DNA of 44,313 nucleotides from Diplocarpon mali. Lineage: Eukaryota > Ascomycota > Leotiomycetes > Helotiales > Drepanopezizaceae. Shown in pieces: positions 35,343 to 44,313 of the stretch. The position numbers were made by a program, and so were the translations under genes. The stretch lies in NCBI GenBank assembly GCA_024741835.1, contig JAENRP010000311.1, positions 7,947 through 52,259 of the forward strand, given 5' to 3'. The notes under the pieces were generated by a model. It saw only the letters and a program-made list of their open reading frames with translations, ran no database searches and was not told the DNA's origin. Position 1 is the stretch's first letter, and each line of letters begins with the position of its first letter.

Positions 35343-35407
35343 GAGATATGCTTAAAAGGAAAAGAGATATGCTTGAAAAGGAAAAGAGATATGCTTGAAA
35401 AGGAAAA
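35343..35407. repeat. purine-rich 21/22-bp tandem repeat in the carboxypeptidase leader
   Basis: Three units of GAGATATGCTTGAAAAGG plus AAAA (35343-35363, 35364-35385, 35386-35407) lie 6-70 bp upstream of the minus-strand start codon. Read on the coding strand they are pyrimidine-rich, as fungal 5' leaders often are. They probably lie in the 5' UTR or core promoter. Confidence 0.8.
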
Positions 35408-35486
35408 GAGAGAAAGAGAGAAAAAGACTACCCGTGTCTAGAAAAAGAATAGAAGACTTGGAAACATCAACATCCAGTAAGGTATT

Positions 35487-35797
35487 CTAAGCATTAGAAG
35501 GTGGAACTGCCAAGGAAGCCAATCTATCTGCGAAGAATTGTTTGCCGATGAGGTGAAACGAGCCAGGCCCGAGACCGTCCCGACGTTCCAGCAACTCGTT
35601 TGTGCATTGGCCCTCTCGATCCCGAAACTTCGCATAAAATCCCGGGTCGACGTAGCTGGCTGAGCTTGCGTTGTCAAACATCGTTGGGCATTGAAACAGA
35701 GGCCGAACGCTGATTCTTGTCTTGCGGTCTGATCTTCCCAGCAAACCCCGAAGCAGCTCGCCAATGAATGACGTTACAATGATCGAGGAAGTTTGTA
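35487..35797 (-). pseudogene. orphan terminal exon of an unrecognised gene
   Basis: After a possible acceptor (GATCTGATAG, about 35799) the minus strand is open for about 100 codons. It reads VQTSSIIVTSFIGELLRGLL, RPLFQCPTMFDNASS, YVDPGFYAKFRDREGQ and GLGPGSFHLIGKQFFADR, ending at TAG 35487. Composition and codon use look coding. Upstream I find a short ATG frame (MLPCTIAAVSCHFASG at about 35922) but no convincing splice chain. It may be the 3' end of a decayed or very intron-rich gene. The family is unknown to me. It ends 150 bp upstream of the carboxypeptidase start, on the same strand. Confidence 0.3.
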
Positions 35798-35799
35798 CC

Positions 35800-37728
35800 T
35801 ATCAGATCTATATCGAGACAGCAACCGAGGAGATCGAGTTGTGGCCGTGTATTTGCTGGAGTCTTCCTGTGTTAATCGCCAGATGCAAAGTGGCAGCTGA
35901 CAGCGGCAATAGTGCATGGTAACATTCTCTGAGAAAGCAATGAGCATACATTTGTATCTGCTGTAGCCTTTAAATATTAGTTTGATCTGTTCTACTGTGA
36001 AGCTAGAATATTGACCCTGAGAGTATGGCTTGATAGGGTCTATTTCAGATTGGTGTAGTAGCTTAGGTATGAAGTATAAAGCCGGCAATTATGCACAATG
36101 GAGTTAAGTTGATATCCTAAGAGAATAAGCTAAACAGCAAACCTCATGATATAGCCAAGTCACTAGGACCCCGTAACTTGTTTACTTACCTCCTGAAGTA
36201 CAAAAGTTGCAAAAGTAACGTCTGATAAGGCGAAATCATAAAATCACATATATAAACAAGTACATATAAAAAACTGCTCTTCCTTGATGAGTTAGGCAAT
36301 ATCGATAGAGAACTCTTTTATTCAAGCATTCAAGCTCATTGAAAGCGCATTTTAATAAACTGCTGCCCGATAGTACTGCCAAAGGCTTATCGAGTAGTTC
36401 TACGTATATCGCGTAAATCGCGTGCTAAAAGCATTCTGCTACTTCGCACCGTCTGGCAATTTTCACAGACTGCCTTGTAATAGGCTGCACTAAAAAAGCA
36501 AAGGCGCTTTTCCCTATGAGCCTATTAATTATTTGTAACGCAAAAAACGATATCGACACAAGGCTCTGCTCACTCCAAGTACTACAAGTTTATTTCTGCC
36601 CATGGTCAAGTTCGCAAGCCCGAACGTATAGATTCACTACCAAAACTACGCATTCAGATATCGACTGTCAATACATAGCAGTAGGTTCATGATGTCACTC
36701 GAATTCAGGCATTACAATGATAGAAGATGTACTTATCTCTTACTGGACTCATTTCTGACATTAAGCTTTACCTCGTAGACAGGACGAGCTCTGGAACGAT
36801 GAAGGTGCAGAGTGAACAATTTAACCGGTGTAAATTTCAAGTGCCGGCTTTTCCTTCCTGCGATCCTGCAAAATCAATTCCCTTCTCTAGGCTGGGCCGT
36901 GGTATCTCGCCCACATATCAAACATAGAAAATGGAGAGTGGAAGAACGATTTCGCATTCTCTCGGTGGAAGGGCGCCTTCGAGAATCAAGTGACAACAGC
37001 CCAATGCTTGACAGCAATATCATAACCTCCTTAGCCCTGTCAAACCGGCAGAGGTAATCGTAGTCCTGTGGCTCTGTGCACCTCCCCCATCTTACAGCCA
37101 TACCTTTGCTCATGAGGTAGGAAGAGTAGCCCAGAGGCGCCATAGTACCAGTGACATAGCGGCAACAGTCGTAGACTGGAGAATTACCTCTGCCCAACAT
37201 ACACATACTTAAGTACGACGTATAGAGCGGCACAGTGCCACCTGCTTCATCTCAATCACAATGAGTCAAGCTCACCACACGTAGATTCTTCTCCCGGGAC
37301 ACCCACCGAGGATATTTTGAAAGACTGTAAACTGCTGGCCTGTCGTATCCCAGAGTCCGAAGTACAACACGCACAAAAATTCAAGAATTCATCAGATGGC
37401 TCGGCCCAAGAACAAAGTAAAAAGAAAGGAATGGTGGGAAGTGAAGCAGCGAGTAGCAGGGAAGTCGCTTCGACACGCACCACCAACACCAAATCCAATT
37501 ATCCAAATCTGAGAAGTGACAGAGGCAAAAAGAAACAAAGAGCAGACCAACGTGAAGCATAGCATATAGATGTGAACTCCTACCACCAGTTTCCAGTATA
37601 GCCAGCTGTCGGTGCCGGTAAAGCGAGACTCGCTACAAGCCAGCGCCGCTAACGAGCAAACCAACAGCTCGACTACGTCTCCTTCGGTATGTCTACAGGA
37701 TTCTCTGAGTTCATTTGGCCTTCGAAAT
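35800..37728. other. spacer, no supported gene
   Basis: AT-rich to about 36700, then more balanced. Minus frames at 36874-37233 and 37392-37742 are open, but they show no family features and no splice-linked partners. Confidence 0.35.
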
Positions 37729-37993
37729 TCAAAAATCCACATCAGCAGCTGCTCTCAATGAGCCATCTCCCATAATATCAGGTATAGTAATATTCTGGTT
37801 CTGAAATGCGAGCACAAACTAATCCTTTGATCAAGTCATTTACGAATATCATGACAGCGCTAGTATAACGGCACAGGATACGTACCAGCAGATGGATATT
37901 CCCACTAAGCAGAGGCTCAATTCTCAGAAGGGGGTGCAAGGAGTTAGGTCGTGAGAATGGAGCAACGAAGTTTTGGGAATGTGGTTGAGACAT
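37729..37993 (-). CDS. possible two-exon small protein, 65 residues
   Basis: ATG at 37993 reads MSQPHSQNFVAPFSRPNSLH to a GTACGT donor (exon 37886-37993). After a 67-bp intron ending GGATTAG the frame continues FVLAFQNQNITIPDIMGDGS and RAAADVDF with a TGA at 37729. Phase is kept and splice sites are good, but there is no recognised family. The protein is short, so chance cannot be excluded. Confidence 0.22.
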
Positions 37994-38345
37994 GGCTGCT
38001 ATGAAGCAAGGCTTGGACCTGTATGAGAGGATAGTCGCCTTGCATATTCTGTCTAAGCCTAATCACCCTTGAAAATGAGAAGAGATCCCGGTGTTTTGAT
38101 TTCACTTGTAATGCCCACGGAGATCCCCCGCTGTGAGATGTCCCAGCATTTCTTCCATTTCCCTCAGTTTAGCCGCACTTCTTTGCAGAGGTGGCAGGGT
38201 GTGGGATCCTTGCCATGCAGCTATATGTATGTACCGTTAACCCTTTCCGTGTGAGTCCGTCTACCCTAAACGCCCGTTCCCAGATCCCGCAACTCATCGT
38301 CGTGTTGCTATGTTTTGTCGTATGTTCAGCCTCCCTCTGCCTTCA

Positions 38346-38837
38346 TCACAAACTCAGTCTGTCCAAGCTCAACCGATCCCTACTCGTTTGCCTCTTGATG
38401 ACACCCAACTTGAAATACCTCTCCTCGCCGGCCGCCGTCCTGCCCCCGATATACCATTTCTCGGCTCCCATGACGTCTCTAAATCCCTCGCTCGAGCTAT
38501 CGCTCCCGCGTCTGCCTCTGGAAGACATGTAGCGTCCCTGTTGTTCCTTTTCCGCTGTTGGCGAGCCGGGAGATCGGCTTAGGGGCGAGGTAGAGTGTGC
38601 GAGTGGCGAGTGGAGTGAAGTCAGGGCGGTGGTTGTTGCGCTGGAGGGCTTGCTTGCTGTAGATGCTGAGCTTGAGTTGGGAGTGGATATTGTGCGCGGT
38701 TGTGAGGGGGAGGTGGAATATGAGGAGGCTGTTTGAGACGAGGACGAGGGAGAAGACGTTGCTTTGCCTGTTTGGAGGGCGGAGTGGGCGCGAAAAGCAG
38801 CCAGAAAGCTGGAGAAGAAGGGGCGCTGGGTGGGCAT
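38346..38837 (-). CDS. serine-rich protein of unknown function, 163 residues
   Basis: I chose the ATG at 38837 (MPTQRPFFSSFLAAFRAHSA), inside a longer open frame that extends to 39050. The sequence before it looks like leader, while a compact hydrophobic N-terminus starts here. The middle (residues about 28-105) is a low-complexity Ser/Thr/Pro region, presumably disordered. The C-terminal 50 residues are of different character (SSRGRRGSDSSSEGFRDV, MGAEKWYIGGRTAAGEERYF, KLGVIKRQTSRDRLSLDRLS) and look like a conserved module with phosphorylatable RxxS-type sites. No intron is needed. I do not know a function. A similar arrangement occurs in other fungal hypothetical proteins, as far as I recall. 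The upstream in-frame Met at 39050 is the alternative start (234 residues). Confidence 0.7.
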   Translation of the reverse strand: MPTQRPFFSSFLAAFRAHSALQTGKATSSPSSSSQTASSYSTSPSQPRTISTPNSSSASTASKPSSATTTALTSLHSPLAHSTSPLSRSPGSPTAEKEQQGRYMSSRGRRGSDSSSEGFRDVMGAEKWYIGGRTAAGEERYFKLGVIKRQTSRDRLSLDRLSL

Positions 38838-40263
38838 CGTGGTGAGCCCTGAGTCTGGTGTGCGTTGCATGTGGTCTCCTGTCTTTTGCGCAGTGTCTGA
38901 GGTGAGATCGTGTTCTCTGGAATGATGTGTCGGAGTTGTTCGCCGAGACCGTCCCCGAGTCTTGTATACTTGGACGAGGGCGGAGATTCTCGGATTGCGG
39001 GGTTGACGCACTGCACAGTGATGCTGCACAGCGAATGTCCGTGATGACAAGCTTGTATGCGGTTCCTGATCCCCCTGGCTTAGAGTCGACGTCCTAATCT
39101 TATGCCACGAGTGGATTCCGGGTTATTAGTGTCATGTACCGGTTGGATGGCACGCTGGTATGCTCGGTGAGAGCTAAGCACGCTGCAAGATGATTCTTGC
39201 CCGCTGTATTCCCGCGGGATTTGTTCTTTGCCGAAAAATAGACCGACGAGAGAGATCGAAAGCCGTGAGGGAGGTTGGGGTCTGGAATGGCGAATGGCGG
39301 AGAGTGGGTTTCTTGAGGATTGCGGTCAAGGCAAGACTCGGGATGAGAGACCCGCTTCCGATTGTGCGGGAGGATTAGGATCTGGGCGAGTGGGTTGAGA
39401 GCTGGCAAATCAAAAGCGAGAAATCACAAATCACTCGGCCACACAGCGTCGCATGCGGAGAAGAAGGTCATTGAGTGAAGAGGGAATAGACTTTGGCGGG
39501 GAGTAAAGAGATAATGATGATGTAATGGTACTTGGGTAGGAGTGCTTCTGTGCAGTACAGCAGGGGCACGATTAATGGTAGGAGTCGCAGGAACTTTTCT
39601 TTATTTACGAGACTGCAGCGCGGGTGCTTGAAGTGTGATTAACTTTGATATAATATTATTGATCCTGTTGTGTACCGGGCACATAGCACAGAAGAAGTAG
39701 CCGTACTTCCAGCCTTGTAGGAGGAATCTATCAGTTGTTCAAGAGTCAAGCAAAGCAGAGTACAATCCCGCCGGATTAGCAAAGGCGCCGAATGTTGCTA
39801 AGAGGAGACTGAATATGCTCTCTCGCACGTGATTATGGTCCATGGGATGCACTTTAGCAAATGCTGAGAAATAATCAGCCAGGTGTCGGTCATGACCTTG
39901 ATGGATGAAGAGTATGTATGAATGATGTCTGCCGTAGGGTGCAAGTGCTCATCCCTCTTCTTCGTGTAGCTAGACATTGGCATCTGGAGCTTACCTGGTA
40001 GAACACATCGAGCAGTCCCATCAACCGCTGACTAAAACAAGAGGATACATGAATCACAGGAGGGTATAGGAATCACTTCGTATCTTTTCTTTTCAATTCT
40101 GATGCAAAACTGCGGCAGCAAAACAACGTGAAGCGTCCGTAGAAAAGTGCACGTGGCTGCACCAAACTCCCAGCCGGCTAGCTCCGAACCCGGGTGCCTA
40201 TCATCTCTCGAACAACCGCATCGCCAATTGCCCTTACACCTACCAGCTCACCACTACTACATC
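38838..40263. other. 1.4-kb divergent promoter region
   Basis: This lies between the serine-rich gene (minus) and QCR10 (plus). Short open frames only. No repeat or RNA gene was recognised. Confidence 0.4.
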
Positions 40264-41147
40264 ATGTCTGGAGAAGTATACTACCCCTCTAGCTCGCGCC
40301 TACAATGATCATCTTGACTGATCCCCTGCGACCAGTTCCACCCAAGCACTGGCATTACGCCGCCTAAAGTCGCCCCGGGATATGCTACATATCGGAGTCC
40401 GTATGGCCCTAAGTACGTGTGCCACTCGGAAGGAGAAGAACGAGAAGAGCGAGAAGAACGCAGACAAGCGGTGGGAGGAAGCAATTGGGATCGGGAGCAG
40501 AGGGAAGACGAAAGCTGATAGGTTGCAGATACAGTCTCAACCGCAACATCAACGGTTGGACAATTAAGCAAGCTACGAAACTGTGCGTCTCGTCCTAAGC
40601 TATTCACTCGATAGCAAATCACATTGTACCATTGCAACCGGAATCTCTCTTGCTGTTATGATTTACGGATTGCAGGAGTTGATAAAGTATTTTGACAGGG
40701 GCGCTACACTTGGAGCTTTCGGAGGCGTGGCTGGTGTATTTGCCATTTTCTTCTTCGCCGAGGTCCCGAAAGTACGGAACGATATTATGGTGGTATGTCG
40801 GGACATGTTTCCCTTGCGTGCAGAGGATGGAGTGCTGATTCGGAGTAGAAAATCCCCATCATCGGACAACACTTCATCAAGGAGATCCCAGCTTCTGACA
40901 ACGTATGTACATTCTCCATTTGCTTTTGATGGTATGAGATGCCAGCCAGTGTGGATTTTTTGAGCACATTGGGGTTATAATGTGTTGCGAAGCAGATGTC
41001 TGGATGACTTGGAGCTTCACAATTCGACATTTGAGATGCAGGTCAGCGCGGGGCACAGATAGCCATGCCGGTTATCTTGTAAAGCCGCTACCACCAGTAC
41101 TGTCTATAAAGCGAAGCTGACTGACTTCTTTTCTCCAGCCTTTCTAA
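40264..41147 (+). CDS. QCR10: cytochrome bc1 complex (complex III) subunit 10, 99 residues
   Basis: QCR10 is a small single-span accessory subunit of mitochondrial ubiquinol-cytochrome c reductase. Six exons: 40264-40275, 40336-40412, 40529-40582, 40699-40792, 40849-40902 and 41139-41147. The joined protein reads MSGE, FHPSTGITPPKVAPGYATYR, SPYGPKYSLNRNINGW and TIKQATKL. A membrane helix follows (GAFGGVAGVFAIFFFAEVPK, residues about 52-72), then the family's C-terminal signature KIPIIGQHFIKEIPASDNPF. The pattern (helix, then E-x-P-K-x-x-x-D, then KIP-x-x-G) matches the fungal QCR10 family. The last exon supplies only Pro-Phe-stop and the first only Met-Ser-Gly-Glu, so automatic predictors may well miss both. 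All phases agree. Confidence 0.88.
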
Positions 41148-41763
41148 CCGCTAGAACTACCATCATGATTGGATTGGCGCCGTGGAAAGATAGAAGAGGA
41201 ATTTTGGGACGGGCGCAAATAACATACACTGTACAAAAGAATCCATAGGCAATACACTTTATGCATTTCTCTTCCCACAGTCTGTAGCTGTATCACAGTA
41301 ACAATAAAACAATCACGTGAGTAGCCGGCCTCGCTTCTCGAATGTTCCAAAGTTCAGTCATCTTATCAACCACAAGGCTGACCGATCGGCCCAAACCACG
41401 CCCTTCGCCCTCGATTTGGCGTTTCTCGTCCTTTGGAAGTTCGCGTCAAAAACTTACTGCTTCAAGCTGTCAAGCTGTGGCAACTTAAATCAAATCTTAA
41501 TATCTTTTTGGAGACTGCAAGTGCCAGCGAACCACGCACAGTTGTCAACGACAGAACGAGGCTGAGCCACTTGCCAGGAGAAGACAACCAAGAAAGTTCT
41601 ACAACTCACCCCAGCCAATTTTCCACGCTCCGTAGCTTGCTTCTTCGCTTTTCCACATTCGACATTCGCTTGCCGTCGCTTCTTTGAGACTCAAACCTCT
41701 TTCTCGGCTGACTACCCCAACCCGGGCACAGAAATCAGCTACAGAAGAGGGGCAATATCCAAG
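41148..41763. other. spacer and promoter of the CHIP-like gene
   Basis: No gene. Overlapping frames (41317-41687, plus) lie in the probable leader. A CACGTG box lies at about 41314. The last 60 bases before 41764 are leader-like. Confidence 0.4.
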
Positions 41764-42989
41764 ATGGTGAGCTCGAGCGAGTTGCCGGCAGACCCTGCGA
41801 AGGCGCTGGAGTATAAGGATAAAGGAAACAAATGTTTCCAGTCCGGAGATTATGAGGGAGCCGAGGTGCTGTATTCTAAGGCGTGAGTTGGCATATTCTT
41901 GCGCCGCGAGAAGGTTTCCTCACACGGTCTGCTACTCTGATTGCGAGCTGCCGAGTTTGATGATTGCATTCATACCAGGCTGGTCTGGCGTCTAATTTCG
42001 CATACCAATGTCTGCGAGAGGGAGTGATTACAACCGTTGGTCAACTAGACTAACACCTCCTCAGCATACAACACGACCCTAATAACCCACTCCTCTACAC
42101 CAACCGCTCCATGGCCCTCCTCAAGCTCTCTCTCTACACGCGCGTAGTGACCGACACTCAGCACGCCATCTCATTACTGCCTCATAACATGAAAGCCTAC
42201 TTCCAGCTCGCACAAGCGCAAATGGCTCTTCAGGATCCTCACTCCGCGTTGATATCTGCGAAGAAGGCGCACGCCTATTGTGTTGAGGAGGTACATTCGG
42301 GCGGCAAAGGCGCGAGTTCTATTGGGCCGATAACGGATCTGGTATTGAGATGTAAGAGGGAAGTCTGGGAGGAGAAAGAAAGGGAGAGGGAGAGGCAGAG
42401 GGTAGGGTTACTTGGGGATGTGATCAATGCGCTTGAAAAGCAGAGACGGGATGAGGTGCAGAGGCTTGAGGGCGAAGACGCGCTGGAGGGGGAGGGCATG
42501 GTAGAGAGGAACAAGCGGTTGAAAGAGTTTGAGGAGAAGTGGGATAAGAAGATTGAGAATACACGTGTGGTTTTCGAGCGTGCGGAGCTCGAAGAACGGG
42601 TAAAGAGGAGGAGGAAGGTGCCTGACTGGGTGGTGGACAATATTACTTTCTCGGTCATGCTGGATCCCGTTGTTGTAAGTCTTGTTACTGACTTTTCCTC
42701 CCCACCTCAAAACCAATGTCATACCCCTTTCACGCCTTCTCGCCCTCTGTTGCGCGACGTTTGTGAAAGCTGATTTTTGCCAAAAATGACATTTTGACTG
42801 ATACTGAGAAAACAGACGAATACAGGACAATCCTACGACCGTTCCTCCATAATGCAACACCTTTCCCGCTCCCCTACAGACCCACTTACGCGCGAGCCGC
42901 TCAGGCCCGAGGATCTGAGGCCGAATCTGGCGTTGAAAGCTGCGTGTGAGGATTTCTTGGAGGAGAATGGTTGGGCTGTTGACTGGTAG
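41764..42989 (+). CDS. CHIP/STUB1-like E3 ubiquitin ligase (TPR + coiled coil + U-box), 300 residues
   Basis: Three exons: 41764-41882, 42065-42674 and 42816-42989. Animal and plant CHIP proteins bind Hsp70/Hsp90 C-termini through TPRs and ubiquitinate their clients through a U-box. Residues about 14-115 hold three TPR units: ALEYKDKGNKCFQSGDYEGA, NPLLYTNRSMALLKL and MKAYFQLAQAQMALQDPHSA. Residues about 130-220 are highly charged and helical (EEKERERERQRVGLL, EKQRRDEVQRLEGED), a coiled coil. The U-box runs from VPDWVVDNITFSVMLDPVV (about 225-243) through TNTGQSYDRSSIMQHLS, PLTREPLRPEDLRPNLALK and ends ENGWAVDW. The typical U-box loop residues (LDPV, G-x-x-YDR, DPLTRE) are all present. The order and length match CHIP closely. 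Intron lengths are 182 and 141 bp. Confidence 0.95.
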
Positions 42990-44150
42990 TCGAACTCCGA
43001 AAGGGAGAAGTAAGATCAGCTCCTAAGGCTCCGCAGATAGGGACATTGATATGTGATTTGAGAAGGCTTGGTCGCCCTGCGGTTCAAGTATTAGGAGGGT
43101 GATCTATTGGATACCATGATAAGGGGTGCATCATATGATCATGACGGATTGAAAGCATTCCCCGGCGTTCTGGTTGGATCTTGCTTTGTTTCCCGGCGAG
43201 CGAGCAGGAACTTTCTGGATACGTCCGGTAATTAGCGCTTTCTTTCTACTTGAGGTATCGGAGAAAGTAAACTTGAGCATTTCTTCTCTGCAAATATTTA
43301 TGCGCTGTGCAATGTGCGGTGTTTTTGAAGCCTGCAGATGATCGAATGTCAATTCTGTAAGACTAGGATCCCAACTTTTGGTAGGATCTAGATGTCGACC
43401 TGAATTTGTGTAGGTGGGTATAAGGGCTGCTCTTGATGTGCTGGACAGTATTTGTTCCATTTCTCTTCGTATTCGGCAAAACACGAGCCGAATCGAAGCG
43501 CCTATGAAGGCCTGCTCGCTGAAATCTATATGTAGTTGCCAACATATATTCACGTTCGTCCTCAAGATTTCTTTTACCGCCCACGGTCACGCGTCCTAAC
43601 TCTGTCGCTTAAGCTTCTGCACTGTATCTGCTTTCAGATGTAGTACGTTCGTTTGACTTTCCAAACACCGCTCCCTTACCTCCCCTTCCTAGCCGTTCAG
43701 AATGCCTATCCAAGCTATAAGAGAAACTTGCAACGCCTTAGGGGGTTGGGTATCGCTTGGCCGCTCCAGAGTCCGCATCACGTGATTCAGGATCGTTGAC
43801 ATCGTGAAGCGCCATGTTCTCTTCCCTCCTAGCTCTGGCGTCTCGGCTGATTCTCCCAAGAGCGTAAGCCGAGAGCTGATATACCACTGTGTCTGTGTGC
43901 CACTGTGTGCCACTGTGTGGAGGGCTCTCTTGACTCCGTCAGCGAGGTTTTGCGTGGTTCTGTGGTTTTCGGAGGCTCGCGGCTCGATATCCGAGGGGGG
44001 GAGAGGTAGCTTGTTTGCATCGCGAAAACTCCCGGTGGGAGCTGCAGGCGGGAGCTCTGGAAGCTGCGGAGCGATCTGTTGCTGGCGCAATTCAGCTGTC
44101 CGGCGTGCAACGTCGCTTCGACTTCGAAAGGGGATATCAAAGCTTGTTTT
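42990..44150. other. spacer, no supported gene
   Basis: Minus-strand frames (43131-43590, 43689-44140) and a plus frame (43804-44181) overlap one another and lack family features. Nothing else was recognised before the terminal array. Confidence 0.4.
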
Positions 44151-44313
44151 ATGTATTGTGAAGTATTATGAAGTATTATGAAGTATTGTGAAGTATTATG
44201 AAGTATTATAAAGTATTATAAAGTATTATAAAGTATTATAAAGTATTATAAAGTATTATAAAGTATTATAAAGTATTATAAAGTATTATAAAGTATTATA
44301 AAGTATTATAAAG
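44151..44313. repeat. 10-bp tandem array (AAGTATTATA) running off the window end
   Basis: From about 44158 the unit AAGTATTRTR repeats without interruption to the last base, about 15 copies. The first units vary (AAGTATTATG, AAGTATTGTG) and the remaining ten or so are identical AAGTATTATA. The window ends mid-unit. Confidence 0.9.

Noticed and set aside
38310..38582. Plus-strand frames opposite the Ser-rich gene
   Set aside because: These are antisense frames of a repetitive Ser/Pro coding region; the minus strand has the ordered C-terminal module.

Overview
The window reads as nuclear DNA of a filamentous ascomycete. Genes are broken by short introns (mostly 45-125 bp) with GTAAGT/GTATGT-type donors and CTAAC/CTGAC branch sites. 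Families typical of this group are present: a PTH11-like receptor, a COMT-type O-methyltransferase, a secreted S10 carboxypeptidase and a secreted beta-helix protein. A retrotransposon carries the C-to-T scars of repeat-induced point mutation (RIP). A leotiomycete is my best guess, but that is inference from overall feel and not from a marker gene. All exon structures were worked out by hand from splice signals and reading-frame continuity.

Left part (1-12.95 kb) is a repeat-rich, gene-poor block. It holds GC-rich low-complexity DNA with two small tandem arrays (83-138 and 602-646), a probably broken small secreted cysteine-rich protein gene (about 2855-3265), a 282-bp MITE-like element with 40-bp inverted ends (3704-3985), and a complete but dead Ty3/gypsy-type LTR retrotransposon (4764-12339) with 134-bp LTRs and a perfect 5-bp target duplication (GGCAT). 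The gag and pol frames can still be followed through dozens of TAA/TAG codons.

Middle part (12.95-31.3 kb) has four good genes separated by AT-rich spacers of 2.7-5.1 kb: a secreted pectin-lyase-fold protein (+), the ER glucosyltransferase ALG10 (+, five exons including a GC-AG intron), a PTH11/rhodopsin-type seven-helix receptor (-, eight exons including a 23-nt exon), and an O-methyltransferase (+, four exons).

Right part (32.4-44.3 kb) is more gene-dense. It holds a weak unknown gene (-), a secreted serine carboxypeptidase S10 (-), an orphan terminal exon (-), a serine-rich 163-residue protein (-), the complex III subunit QCR10 (+, six exons, first 12 nt and last 9 nt), and a CHIP-like TPR/U-box ubiquitin ligase (+). 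The window ends inside a 10-bp tandem array.

The genes do not form an evident pathway. ALG10 (N-glycan precursor), QCR10 (respiration) and the CHIP-like ligase (protein quality control) are housekeeping. The beta-helix protein, S10 peptidase, receptor, O-methyltransferase and the broken secreted protein are accessory or environment-facing. No polyketide or peptide synthase is present, so the O-methyltransferase is not in a visible metabolite cluster. I found no convincing tRNA, rRNA or CRISPR array and no clear new multi-gene system. The most informative signals are the RIP-scarred element, the MITE, the frameshifted secreted protein and the unusual micro-exons.
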